Source: Parvularcula maris
Lineage (GTDB): Bacteria; Pseudomonadota; Alphaproteobacteria; Caulobacterales; Parvularculaceae
NCBI RefSeq assembly: GCF_024505085.1
Contig: NZ_JANIBC010000008.1
Location: forward strand, 50,857 to 105,861
Reading direction: 5' to 3'
Length of the DNA: 55,005 nt
This document shows, piece after piece, positions 40,913 to 48,972 of this stretch (its first letter is position 1; every line of letters starts with the position of its first letter). Under the pieces are notes generated by a model. It searched no databases, was not told where the DNA came from, and saw only the letters and a list, made by a program, of their open reading frames with translations. The position numbers and the translations under genes are program-made.

Positions 40913-41761
40913 ATGGCAGACGGCGCACCTCTCATTCCCGCATTCTCGAACGGTCTCAAAGTCTATGAGCACGCCCCCGCCTCGGTGGCCTTCAAGAAGC
41001 TGCGCAAGCGTATCCTGCGGCAGACCCAGGAGGTGATCACCGATTTTCACCTGGATGGCCCCCGCGAGGACGGCTCGTCTCAGCGCTGGCTGGTCTGCCT
41101 CTCAGGCGGCAAGGACAGCTACGGCCTCCTCGCGGCGCTGCTCGATCTCAAATGGCAGGGCTTCCTCAAGGCGGACCTTCTCGCCTGCAACCTCGATCAG
41201 GGCCAGCCGGGTTTCCCCAAAAATGTGCTGCCGGACTATCTCGGCGGCCTAGGCATTGCGCACCGGATCGTCACCCAGGACACCTACTCCGTGGTCACCG
41301 AGAAGGTGCCCGAGGGGAAGACCTACTGCTCCTTATGCTCAAGGATGCGGCGGGGGGTCCTCTACCGGGTGGCGCGGGAGGAGGGGTGCGACGCCATCGT
41401 CCTCGGCCACCACCGGGACGACGCGCTCGAGACCTTCATGATGAACCTGATGCATGGGGGCCGCCTCGCCGCCATGCCGCCCAAGCTCGTCAACGATGAG
41501 GGTGACGTGCATGTCCTCCGCCCCCTGATCACCACGGCGGAGAAGGACCTGGCTAAGTTCGCCGAGCTGTGTGCCTTTCCCATCATCCCCTGCACCTTAT
41601 GCGGCAGCCAGGACGGGCTGCAGCGGGTGCTGATCAAGGAGATGCTGGATAGATGGGAAGAGAAGAAGCCCGGCCAGCGCGAGGTGATGTTCCGGGCACT
41701 GCAGAACGTGCGGCCCAGCCACCTGGTGGATAAGGGGTTGTTTGATTTCAAGCAGCTATAG
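40913..41761 (+). CDS. ttcA: tRNA 2-thiocytidine biosynthesis protein TtcA
   Basis: About 282 residues. PP-loop SGGKDS at 64-69 (ATP pyrophosphatase), CxxC at Cys139/Cys142 (YCSLCSRM) and a second pair Cys227/Cys230 (PCTLC); these bind the [4Fe-4S] cluster needed for catalysis. It thiolates cytidine 32 of certain tRNAs. [20 protein letters not shown] is the family signature. It is divergent from trpS with 58 bases between start codons, so the two share a short control region. Families C and D repeats follow. Confidence 0.95.
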   Translation: MADGAPLIPAFSNGLKVYEHAPASVAFKKLRKRILRQTQEVITDFHLDGPREDGSSQRWLVCLSGGKDSYGLLAALLDLKWQGFLKADLLACNLDQGQPGFPKNVLPDYLGGLGIAHRIVTQDTYSVVTEKVPEGKTYCSLCSRMRRGVLYRVAREEGCDAIVLGHHRDDALETFMMNLMHGGRLAAMPPKLVNDEGDVHVLRPLITTAEKDLAKFAELCAFPIIPCTLCGSQDGLQRVLIKEMLDRWEEKKPGQREVMFRALQNVRPSHLVDKGLFDFKQL

Positions 41762-41767
41762 CTTCGA

Positions 41768-41871
41768 CGCTTTCCCACGGTCGCGAAGCGGTCCGTGGGA
41801 CTTATCACCTGAGGGTGGATGAGAACGCAAAGCTTGGGAGTTGGGTCCCACGGACAAGTCGTGGGAAAGCG
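41768..41871. repeat. Intergenic repeat, family C copy 4
   Basis: CGCTTTCCCACGGTCGCGAA with GCGGTCCGTGGGACTTATCA, then GGGAGTTGGGTCCCACGG and GTCGTGGGAAAGCG. Two back-to-back hairpins. It begins a few bases after the ttcA stop. Confidence 0.8.
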
Positions 41872-41898
41872 CCGGAAACAGGCCTGTTCTCTTTGACA

Positions 41899-41943
41899 GT
41901 CCCCCTCCGCCCTTCGGGCACCTCCCCCGGTACGGGGGAGGGA
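41899..41943. repeat. Palindromic intergenic repeat, family D copy 4
   Basis: CCCCCTCCGCCCTTCGGGCA, then CCTCCCCCGGTACGGGGGAG. A strong hairpin, 7 bases from the apaG stop on the other strand. Confidence 0.8.
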
Positions 41944-41949
41944 GAACGC

Positions 41950-42366
41950 CTAGTTCATCCGCGCGATGTCGTAGGGACTATCGAGGCAAAACGGCGGGAT
42001 CATCGCCTCGAAGACTTGGCCGTCCTCGCGGTCCATCTCGTAGGAGCCGAACATCATGCCCGACGGCGCCGCCAGCGGCGTGCCGGAGGTGTATTCGAAG
42101 GCATCGCCGGGCTCGAGCACGGGCTGCTCGCCCACCACCCCGTCGCCCTGGACGACATAGGAGTGGCCCTTGGCGTCGTGTACGTGCCAGGTGCGGCGCT
42201 TGAGGGTCACGGACTTCTCGGAGACGTTGTCGATCCGCACCGTGTAGGTCCACACATAGTGGCTGTCCTCGGGGCGGCTCTCATCCTCGAGATAGTCCGA
42301 GGACACGCGGACGCGAATGCCGTCCGTCAGGGCTTCCGATACCAGTTCTTCCTCGTACTCTTCCAT
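41950..42366 (-). CDS. apaG: ApaG domain protein
   Basis: A 138-residue single immunoglobulin-like domain of the ApaG family. Hallmarks: HYVWTYTVRIDNVSEKSVTL, RRTWHVHDAKGHSYVVQGDG and PLAAPSGMMFGSYEM. ApaG is linked to Co2+/Mg2+ sensitivity in Salmonella, but its biochemical role is unsettled. Full length, with an acidic N-terminus (MEEYEEELVSEALTDGIRVR). The gene is single, with an 87-base gap to the divergent deaminase gene. Confidence 0.95.
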   Translation of the reverse strand: MEEYEEELVSEALTDGIRVRVSSDYLEDESRPEDSHYVWTYTVRIDNVSEKSVTLKRRTWHVHDAKGHSYVVQGDGVVGEQPVLEPGDAFEYTSGTPLAAPSGMMFGSYEMDREDGQVFEAMIPPFCLDSPYDIARMN

Positions 42367-42453
42367 GGCTAGACTCCTGCACAGTCCTATAAGATAGGGA
42401 ACCCAAGGGTTCCGCCAAGGCGCCCGTGCATAAGTGACAGGATTTCAACCGCG

Positions 42454-43533
42454 ATGGCCAGTTCAGCAGGCAGCACGCTTAACGTGCAGGAAGGCGTTCT
42501 GACGGCGAGCTCCCTGGCGAGGCTGATCGAAGAGGGCGCCATCGCAGCCAGCGGGAAGGGCACGCAGGTTCAGCCGGCCAGCCTCGACCTGACCTTGGGG
42601 CCCAAGGCGCGAAGGGTGAGGGCGGCCTTCCTGCCCTCTGGCCGCCAGGGCCTGGCCGAGCGGCTCGACGCGCTGACGCTGCACACCCTCGACCTCACCG
42701 GCGACGGTGCGGTGCTGGAGCGCGGCTGCGTCTATGTGGTGGAGCTGGCCGAGCGCCTGCGGCTGCCCAAAGACCTCTCGGGCGCCGCCAACCCGAAAAG
42801 CTCCACGGGCCGCATCGACGTCTTCGTGCGCCTCCTGACGGAGGATTTCGAGGGCTATGAAAAGGTGCCCGCGGGCTACGAGGGCAAGCTCTATCTCGAG
42901 ATCTGCCCCCGCACCTTCCCCATCGTCGTGCGCGAGGGCTCGTCCCTCAACCAGCTCCGCCTGAGGCGGGGGCAGGGAAGGCTCACCGACCGGGAGGTCG
43001 CCGCCGAGCTGCCCCAAGGCTGCCAGGTGGATGACGGGCTCAATGTCAGCGTCGATCTCTCCCCGTCCCTCGGCGAGGTCGTCGGCTGGCGGGCGAGGCG
43101 CCATGCCGGGCTGATCGACGTGGACAAGGTCGGCATCCTCGACCCCCGCGCCTATTTCGAGCCTATCGCCGCGCCGAAGGACGGCCTTCTCACCCTGGAC
43201 CCGGACGAGTTCTACATCCTCGCCAGCCGCGAGGAGGTGGTGGTCCCGGTAGGCCTCGCGGCCGAGATGGCCGCCATCGATGAAGAGATCGGCGCCTTCC
43301 GCGCCCACTATGCAGGCTTCTTCGACCCAGGCTTCGGCGTCGAGGCACCCAGCCGAGCCGTTCTAGAGGTGCGCGGCTTCGACGTGCCAATGATCCTAGA
43401 GCACGGCCAGCGCGCCGCCCGCCTCCGCTACGAACGCCTGGAAGAGGTGCCGCAGCGCGTCTACGGCAGCGCCCAGGCGTCCAACTACCAGGGCCAGGGG
43501 CTGCGGCTGAGTAAGCATTTCCGGGCGGGGTAA
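42454..43533 (+). CDS. 2'-deoxycytidine 5'-triphosphate deaminase, double-domain type
   Basis: A 359-residue protein of the alphaproteobacterial DCD family. Two dUTPase-like beta-barrel halves can be seen: 1-190, with VQPASLDLTLGPKARRVRA and the motif NPKSSTGRIDVFVR, and about 200-359, with DPRAYFEP, LDPDEFYILASREEVVVPVG and FFDPGFG. It is therefore about twice the length of E. coli Dcd (193 residues), as if one chain made two subunits. Expected reaction: dCTP to dUTP plus ammonia, feeding dTMP synthesis; activity is inferred from family. Start ATG at 42454. Confidence 0.88.
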   Translation: MASSAGSTLNVQEGVLTASSLARLIEEGAIAASGKGTQVQPASLDLTLGPKARRVRAAFLPSGRQGLAERLDALTLHTLDLTGDGAVLERGCVYVVELAERLRLPKDLSGAANPKSSTGRIDVFVRLLTEDFEGYEKVPAGYEGKLYLEICPRTFPIVVREGSSLNQLRLRRGQGRLTDREVAAELPQGCQVDDGLNVSVDLSPSLGEVVGWRARRHAGLIDVDKVGILDPRAYFEPIAAPKDGLLTLDPDEFYILASREEVVVPVGLAAEMAAIDEEIGAFRAHYAGFFDPGFGVEAPSRAVLEVRGFDVPMILEHGQRAARLRYERLEEVPQRVYGSAQASNYQGQGLRLSKHFRAG

Positions 43534-43652
43534 GGGCGAGTAGTTTCAGATAGCCTGTGCTATAGCTAGTTCCTACCTTCGCTATGGCTGAACGTGATGT
43601 TTTGTGGCGCGATGCAACCATGCCGCAGGACAACTAAATTGCCAGGATCGCT

Positions 43653-44087
43653 ATGAATTTGAACGTACTCCAAGTCGGATTATATGCTCTTGTCAGCATA
43701 GGTTCGATATCAGCAGCATTAATAGCTGTTTTTAACTATAGACAGAAAAGAACGGAGTGGTTTTTCGCATTATATGAAAAATACTACGAGGCGGACCATT
43801 TTAGGGAGATAGAGCAGATTATTTTTTACAGAGAAGCGGCTGCTATCGATCGGCTCAGATCAGCTATACAAAATAAAGATGACAGAGATTTGCTTCATAA
43901 ATTGGACAGTTTTTTGAATTTTTTTGAGTTGGTGGGTTCGCTTCGGCGACTCGGTCGAATAAGTATAAGATCATCGAGAATGCTATTCGCTTATAACTTA
44001 CAGGCTATAAAGCGGCAACCGTTCCTTCGTGAATACATACGGGAGTATGGTTACGAGAATCTTGAGAGACTTCTAAGGAGCGTTTGA
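43653..44087 (+). CDS. Hypothetical membrane-anchored protein, very low GC
   Basis: A 144-residue protein that I cannot assign. One N-terminal membrane helix (ALVSIGSISAALIAVF) is followed by a charged helical cytoplasmic part (FFALYEKYYEADHFREIEQI, LHKLDSFLNFFELVGSLRRL). The layout resembles DUF4760-like proteins of unknown function, but only loosely. GC is about 40% by eye, the lowest in the window, with codons such as AAA, ATA and TTT that are rare in the neighbours, so recent acquisition is likely. It is flanked by AT-rich non-coding bases (43534-43652 and 44088-44247) that contain no gene I can see. Confidence 0.65.
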   Translation: MNLNVLQVGLYALVSIGSISAALIAVFNYRQKRTEWFFALYEKYYEADHFREIEQIIFYREAAAIDRLRSAIQNKDDRDLLHKLDSFLNFFELVGSLRRLGRISIRSSRMLFAYNLQAIKRQPFLREYIREYGYENLERLLRSV

Positions 44088-44247
44088 TAGGTTTGAATTT
44101 AAATACGATCCTCAAGATCGACGTTTTGCTTCCGACGTAGCCTTCTTGGTCGAGCGGGGAGCAACAAGTTTGTTGGCAACAGGAGCGCCCCCCAAGCTTA
44201 CCAATCCGAATCTTCCCCTTCGCGTGATCTGCCGTTAGGGGGAGAAC

Positions 44248-44973
44248 ATGCAGGCAACGGCTCTTCAGAACTGTCTTCCCGGCGCGGTCTTCCTGAACGG
44301 TGTCGAGCTTGTGCTCGACTGTTCGGGGGCGGCGTTCGTTCCGGAGGCGGAGCTTCTCATTCTCTCCGACCTTCACTTCGAGAAGGGCTCGCATTTCGCG
44401 CGTAAAGGTCAGTTCCTGCCTCCCTACGATACCCGCCAGACCCTGGATGCGGTGGAGCGGCTGATGCGGCTCTGCCGCCCACGGACGGTTCTGTCGCTGG
44501 GCGATGCTTTTCACGACAAGGATGCCGAGGCCCGGATGGACGAGGCCGATGCGGTGCGGCTGGAGCGGCTCTGCAACGCCGCCTCCTGGGTCTGGGTGCT
44601 CGGCAACCACGACCCGCTGCCGCCCAAGCGCTTCAGGGGGCATGCGGAGGAGGCGGTGGAGCTGGCCGGGCTCTCCTTCTGTCACGAGCCGGGGGAACGC
44701 GAGGGCTGGAACGTGGCTGGGCACCTCCACCCTTGCGCCATCGCGGCGAAGAACGGGCGGGGGGTGCGGCTTCCGGCCTTCGTCCTTGATGGCACACGGA
44801 TGATCATGCCCGCCTTCGGCGCCTTCACCGGGGGGCTCAACGTGCTCGACAAGGCGTTTCACGGGCTCATGGACGGCGAGCTGCAGGTCCACCTCTGCAG
44901 CAAGTCGCGGGTCTACCAGGTGCCGCCGCGCAGCCTCAGGCCGGACGGCCCACCTGCGGCCTGGGCACGGTGA
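44248..44973 (+). CDS. pdeM: Ligase-associated DNA damage response endonuclease PdeM-like
   Basis: A 241-residue calcineurin-like metallophosphoesterase. Metal motifs in order: LSDLHFEKG (DxH), LGDAFHD (GDxxxD), LGNHDPLPP (GNHD) and VAGHLHP (GHxH). The arrangement LILSDLHFEKGSHFARKGQF matches the PdeM family, which often sits with an ATP-dependent DNA ligase, a Lhr-like helicase and an exonuclease. None of these is nearby, so the association is missing here. Family knowledge suggests a role in DNA repair; this is inference. The ATG at 44248 has GGGGGAG upstream. Confidence 0.9.
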   Translation: MQATALQNCLPGAVFLNGVELVLDCSGAAFVPEAELLILSDLHFEKGSHFARKGQFLPPYDTRQTLDAVERLMRLCRPRTVLSLGDAFHDKDAEARMDEADAVRLERLCNAASWVWVLGNHDPLPPKRFRGHAEEAVELAGLSFCHEPGEREGWNVAGHLHPCAIAAKNGRGVRLPAFVLDGTRMIMPAFGAFTGGLNVLDKAFHGLMDGELQVHLCSKSRVYQVPPRSLRPDGPPAAWAR

Positions 44974-44992
44974 AGTAGCTATTTTTCCAGTT

Positions 44993-45107
44993 CGTCATCC
45001 CGGAAAGCCGAAAGGCTTATCCGGGACCCATGGACCGAACGTTGATCTTAATTTGCTCGCTCAATCCATGGGTCCCGGCTCTTCGCTGCGCTTCGGCCGG
45101 GATGACG
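44993..45107. repeat. Inverted repeat, family B copy 3
   Basis: Opens CGTCATCCCGGAAAGCCGAA, inner TATCCGGGACCCATGG and CCATGGGTCCCGGCTCTTCG, closes GGCCGGGATGACG. It lies between the convergent pdeM and DUF3429 genes. Confidence 0.88.
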
Positions 45108-45156
45108 GTGAGGGAAGTAGCGTCAGAGAGCTATTTTTAATGGAGAAGCACGAAGC

Positions 45157-45666
45157 CTAGAAGAACGGCGCCACCGCCACTGCCGCAAAGAGCGGCAAGG
45201 TCGCACCGATCGTCAGCATCAGGCGCAAGCGGAGATAGCCGGAGATCGGCTCGGCGCCGTGGCTGTCGTCCTGGACGTATTGGAACCACAGGAGCAGCGC
45301 CATCAGGAACAGGCGCATGAGCGGGCTGAACTCATTGCCGTTCACGGTCTCGGGCAGAAAGGCGATCAGCCAGGCGAGGAGCGGCGGCACCACCGCCATC
45401 AACAGCCCGCCGAACTGGGAGCCGACCTTCGCATCGGGGCTCTGCAGCCGCAGCACCCACCGCCCGCCGCCCATGAAACTGACGATGCTGAGCGCGTAGA
45501 GCACGACGATGCGCTCGGCGACCCGCGCCTCCTCCTCGCCGATGGCCGGCTCGAAGAACTGCACGGCGAGGGCGAGCCAGAAGGGGATGACCCCGCCAAA
45601 GCCTAAGATCTGCGCGCCGCGGCTCGCCAGCGCCCCGCTATCGACATCGCTGTGAATGGACCTCAT
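45157..45666 (-). CDS. DUF3429 family membrane protein
   Basis: A 169-residue membrane protein with about five hydrophobic segments. The order LGFGGVIPFWLALAVQFFEP, IVVLYALSIVSFMGGGRWVL and LMAVVPPLLAWLIAF is typical of DUF3429, a family of unknown function related to TMEM69. It is the last gene of a minus-strand set gloB-cupin-DUF3429, nine bases after the cupin gene. Confidence 0.9.
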   Translation of the reverse strand: MRSIHSDVDSGALASRGAQILGFGGVIPFWLALAVQFFEPAIGEEEARVAERIVVLYALSIVSFMGGGRWVLRLQSPDAKVGSQFGGLLMAVVPPLLAWLIAFLPETVNGNEFSPLMRLFLMALLLWFQYVQDDSHGAEPISGYLRLRLMLTIGATLPLFAAVAVAPFF

Positions 45667-45675
45667 TCCTGCCCC

Positions 45676-46041
45676 CTATTCATGCGGAAACCAGTCGTCC
45701 GGCATCAGATAGCGCGCGGCGGCGTCCGAGTCCGCTGCGACATGCAGGAGCACGGCTTGTCCTAGGCAGCTAAGGGTTCGCGCCGCCCCCGCCGGAACGG
45801 TGATGCCGTGCTTGGGCGAGGAGAGCCGCACGGCCTTCGCGGTCCTACCGTCGGCGGAGAAGGTGACCACCGCCGGGCCGCCCTCCACAAGAGCATAGGT
45901 CACGCTGGCTTCGATCTTGTGCCAGTGCGCCTCGTCCAGCGCGCCTAGGGCCTGGAAATAGCCGTCCTCGTCATGGATGAAGTAGCCCTCGAAGGGGTGC
46001 GGCTCCAGACCGTAGCGTTCGACCAGCTCGGTAAGGGTCAA
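45676..46041 (-). CDS. Cupin-like protein (DUF985-like)
   Basis: A 121-residue protein. The N-terminus LVERYGLEPHPFEGYFIHDE and the middle HWHKIEASVTYALVEGGPAV, then VPAGAARTLSCLGQAVLLHV and a final DDWFPHE, follow the DUF985 cupin pattern, although it is shorter than most members (about 150). A metal-binding cupin motif is only partly kept. Function unknown. Its start overlaps the gloB stop by four bases. Confidence 0.7.
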   Translation of the reverse strand: MTLTELVERYGLEPHPFEGYFIHDEDGYFQALGALDEAHWHKIEASVTYALVEGGPAVVTFSADGRTAKAVRLSSPKHGITVPAGAARTLSCLGQAVLLHVAADSDAAARYLMPDDWFPHE

Positions 46042-46814
46042 AACGCGTCCTTACGCCGGCGCAGCTCACCGAAGACTTCGGCCGGAGAGGCGCCCTCGAG
46101 GCCGATGCTGGCTGCCAGCCCCTGGTCATCGGCGCGGAGGAAGGGGTTCACGGAGAGCTCGTCCGCCAGCCGCACCGGCACGGTGGGCTCACCTCGCTCC
46201 CGCTCAGCCTTCGCAGCCGCCTGTCTCTCAACCAGGGCCTCGTTCGAGGGATCGACCGAGAGGGCGAAGGCCGCGTTGGCCAGCGTGTACTCGTGGGCGC
46301 AGAAGAGCACGGTCTCAGGGGGCAGGGCCTTCAGCTTCTGAAGCGATGACCAGAAGGTCTCGCGGTCCCCCTCGAACATCCGCCCGCAGCCCATGGAGAA
46401 GACCGTGTCGCCGACAAAGGCCGCCCCCGCCTCGGGCACATGATAGGCGATATGGCCGAGGGTGTGGCCCGGCACGGCGATGACTTCGAACGCCGTCTCT
46501 CCCAGTATTACCCGGTCGCCGCCCCGGACGATGCGGTCCTTCACCGCGATCTTGCCGCCCTCCTCGGGCGCAAAAATCTCAGCGCCCCAGCGGTCCTTCA
46601 CCGCCTCGTTGCCGCCTGCGTGGTCGGGGTGCCAGTGGGTGTTGAAAATGTGGGTGATCCGCCAGCCCAGCTTCTCTGCCTCCTCGGTGATCCGCGCCGC
46701 ATCGGGAGTGTCGATGGCGGCCACCTCGCCGCTCTCCCGGTCGCGCACCAGAAAGCCGTAATTGTCCGCAAGGCAGGGGAATTGATGGACGTCGATGGGG
46801 CCTAGCTCGTGCAT
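46038..46814 (-). CDS. gloB: Hydroxyacylglutathione hydrolase (glyoxalase II)
   Basis: About 258 residues, metallo-beta-lactamase fold. The metal motif THWHPDH is at 59-65; further ligands in VPGHTLGHIAYH, FVGDTVFSMGCGRMFEG and LFCAHEYTLANAAFAL. The C-terminal helical domain carries NPFLRA. It hydrolyses S-lactoylglutathione to D-lactate and glutathione, the last step of methylglyoxal detoxification. AAGGAG, eight bases before the ATG at 46814, sets the start. It heads a three-gene minus-strand operon and is divergent from a methyltransferase gene, 86 bases apart. Confidence 0.96.
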   Translation of the reverse strand: MHELGPIDVHQFPCLADNYGFLVRDRESGEVAAIDTPDAARITEEAEKLGWRITHIFNTHWHPDHAGGNEAVKDRWGAEIFAPEEGGKIAVKDRIVRGGDRVILGETAFEVIAVPGHTLGHIAYHVPEAGAAFVGDTVFSMGCGRMFEGDRETFWSSLQKLKALPPETVLFCAHEYTLANAAFALSVDPSNEALVERQAAAKAERERGEPTVPVRLADELSVNPFLRADDQGLAASIGLEGASPAEVFGELRRRKDAF

Positions 46815-46900
46815 TGCTTGTGCTCCTTGCCTATGTGGGGGCGTAGCGGGCACAAGCCGTACCCGTCCAGCAATTGAGCTGAGGAGGCTTCGAAGGTCCC

Positions 46901-47650
46901 TTGCGCACCTCCAGTGCATCGCTCGACCGCTTCTATGGCGGCTCCCTGGGGCAGCTCGCCGTCCAGGTGCTGCGCCAGAAGCTGGCCGATGCCTGGGGGG
47001 ACCTCAGCGGCCTGCGGGTAGGGGGCTTTGGCTTTACCGGCGGCCTCCTGCCGGTCTTTCCCAAGGCTGAGCGGGTGATCGACATGGCTCCCGCCGGGGC
47101 AGGGGCGGTGATCGGCCCGAACACCGTGCTGGTGGAAGAGGACAACTGGCCCCTGCGCGAGGCCTCCCTCGACCGTCTGGTGCTGTTCCACGCCCTCGAG
47201 GAGGCCAGCGACCCCCGCCGTATCCTGCGCGAGGCCTGGCGGGTGCTGACCGATGACGGGCGGCTGATCATCATCGCGGCCAACCGTCACGGCTTCTGGA
47301 CTCTGATCGAGAACTCGCCGCTCGCCGCGGGCCGCCCCTTCTCCAGGCGTCAGCTTCACGAGCTGCTCGCCAAGGGCATGTTCGCGCCCACGGCCCAGGC
47401 CTCGGCCCTCTACTTCCCGCCGCTGACCCAGCTCAGGCCCATCGCGCCTCTGTGGGAGCGCACAGGGGACAGGCTGGAGCCCCTCGGCATCCCGCTGCCC
47501 AACGTGGCCGGGGCGCTCCTGATCGAGGCGCGCTGCTCCCTCGCCGTGCCCGCATCGGGCAGCAAGGCAGAGGTCTTCGGCCCGCTCCTCGCGCCAGGCA
47601 GGCGGCGTGTGGTGGGGCTCGCCGCCGAGAAGAAGCGCCGCAGCGGCTAG
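46901..47650 (+). CDS. Class I SAM-dependent methyltransferase
   Basis: A 249-residue protein with a methyltransferase core: AVQVLRQKLADAWGDLSGLR and the post-I region (VLVEEDNWPLREASLDRLVL), then LFHALEEASDPRRILREAWR and LTDDGRLIIIAANR. The glycine-rich motif I is degenerate (VGGFGFTGG). The target is unknown. The start is TTG at 46901 with AAGG five bases before; no ATG is available near the conserved N-terminus. The order gloB <-> methyltransferase -> hisC is seen in other alphaproteobacteria. Confidence 0.85.
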   Translation: MRTSSASLDRFYGGSLGQLAVQVLRQKLADAWGDLSGLRVGGFGFTGGLLPVFPKAERVIDMAPAGAGAVIGPNTVLVEEDNWPLREASLDRLVLFHALEEASDPRRILREAWRVLTDDGRLIIIAANRHGFWTLIENSPLAAGRPFSRRQLHELLAKGMFAPTAQASALYFPPLTQLRPIAPLWERTGDRLEPLGIPLPNVAGALLIEARCSLAVPASGSKAEVFGPLLAPGRRRVVGLAAEKKRRSG

Positions 47651-47682
47651 GCAACCCGGCGGCTCTCGGGCAAAGGGCGGCC

Positions 47683-48783
47683 ATGACCCAACGGCCCAAG
47701 CCCCGCACCGGCATTCTCGACATCGACCCCTACGTTCCCGGCAAGGCCGGGGCGGCCGGGCGCAGGACCTACAAGCTCAGCTCGAACGAGAGCGCACTCG
47801 GCCCCGCCCCCTCCGCCATCGAGGCGCTGAGGGAGGCGGCAGCCCATAGTCATGTCTATCCCGAGGGCGCCGCGACCTCCTTGCGCGCCAAACTGGCCGA
47901 GCTGCACGATCTCGACCCGGAGCGTCTCATCGTCGGCAACGGCTCGGACGAGGTGCTGAGCCTCTCTGTGCGCTGCTTCACCGAGCCCGGCGACGAGGTG
48001 CTGATGACCAGGCACGGCTTCTCCTACTACCCCATCATCGCGCGGGCCGAGGGGTGCGTGCCGGTGATGGCGGAGGAGGACGACCTCACCGCCGACGTGA
48101 ACGCACTCCTGGCGGCGCTGACGGACAGAACGAGGCTCGTCTTCCTCGCCAACCCCAACAACCCGACCGGCACGCTGCTTCCCAGCGAGGAGGTCCGCCG
48201 CCTTCGCCGCGAGCTGCCGCCGCATCTCATGCTGGTCCTCGACGGTGCCTATGCGGAGTACGTGAAGGAGGACGGCTACGATGCAGGACGCAGCCTGGTG
48301 GACGAGGCCGAGGAAACCGGCACCGACAATGTCATCATGACACGGACCTTCTCCAAGATTTACGGCCTCGGCGGCCTAAGGGTCGGCTGGGGCTACGCGC
48401 CGCCTTACGTCATCGACGTGATGCAGCGGGTGAGGGGGCCGTTCAATGTCGGTGCGCCTTCGCTGGCAGCGGCGGAAGCGGCCCTCGGCGACCAGGACTT
48501 CGTCGAGCGCAACCGTCTGCATAACGAGGAAGAGATGGCGCGGCTCGAAGGGGTCCTCACCCAGCGAGGGTTCCGGGTGCGCACGACCAGGGCGAACTTC
48601 ATCCTTCTCGATGTTGGTACGGAGGAGGAAGCGAAGCGGTTCCTGACCCACGCCGAAGAGCACGGCGTCATGCTGCGCGGCCTATCGAGCTCCAACCTGC
48701 CCGGCTTCGTGCGGGTGTCGGTGGGAAGCAAGGAGGCGAACAATGCGTTTTTGGAAGCTGCCTCGGCTTTTCGACGAAGCTAG
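47683..48783 (+). CDS. hisC: Histidinol-phosphate aminotransferase
   Basis: About 366 residues, fold-type I PLP enzyme. Motifs: KLSSNESALGP, GNGSDEVLSLSVRCF, FLANPNNPTGTLL, DGAYAEYV and TRTFSKIYGLGGLRVGWG (Schiff-base Lys). It makes histidinol phosphate from imidazole-acetol phosphate and glutamate; many alphaproteobacterial members also transaminate aromatic keto acids. It follows the methyltransferase gene by 32 bases on the same strand. A tyrA/tyrC gene, a frequent partner downstream, is not here; a family B repeat follows instead. Confidence 0.92.
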   Translation: MTQRPKPRTGILDIDPYVPGKAGAAGRRTYKLSSNESALGPAPSAIEALREAAAHSHVYPEGAATSLRAKLAELHDLDPERLIVGNGSDEVLSLSVRCFTEPGDEVLMTRHGFSYYPIIARAEGCVPVMAEEDDLTADVNALLAALTDRTRLVFLANPNNPTGTLLPSEEVRRLRRELPPHLMLVLDGAYAEYVKEDGYDAGRSLVDEAEETGTDNVIMTRTFSKIYGLGGLRVGWGYAPPYVIDVMQRVRGPFNVGAPSLAAAEAALGDQDFVERNRLHNEEEMARLEGVLTQRGFRVRTTRANFILLDVGTEEEAKRFLTHAEEHGVMLRGLSSSNLPGFVRVSVGSKEANNAFLEAASAFRRS

Positions 48784-48810
48784 AGCGAGAACGTTCCTGC
48801 TCATTCCCTC

Positions 48811-48927
48811 CGTCATCCCGGAAAGCCGTAAGGCTTATCCGGGACGCATGGACTGAAGGGCCGCTGCTGTTCTGTCCGATCGGTCCATGGGTCCCGGCTC
48901 TCCGCTGGCGCTTCGGCCGGGATGACG
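48811..48927. repeat. Inverted repeat, family B copy 4
   Basis: Opens CGTCATCCCGGAAAGCCGTA, inner TATCCGGGACGCATGG and CCATGGGTCCCGGCTCTCCG, closes GGCCGGGATGACG. It lies between the convergent hisC and DUF2125 genes, the same type of place as copies 1-3. Confidence 0.88.
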
Positions 48928-48972
48928 CGATCATGCATAGGCGACAGACCTGCTTCTGGGGCGCCTCCTCCC

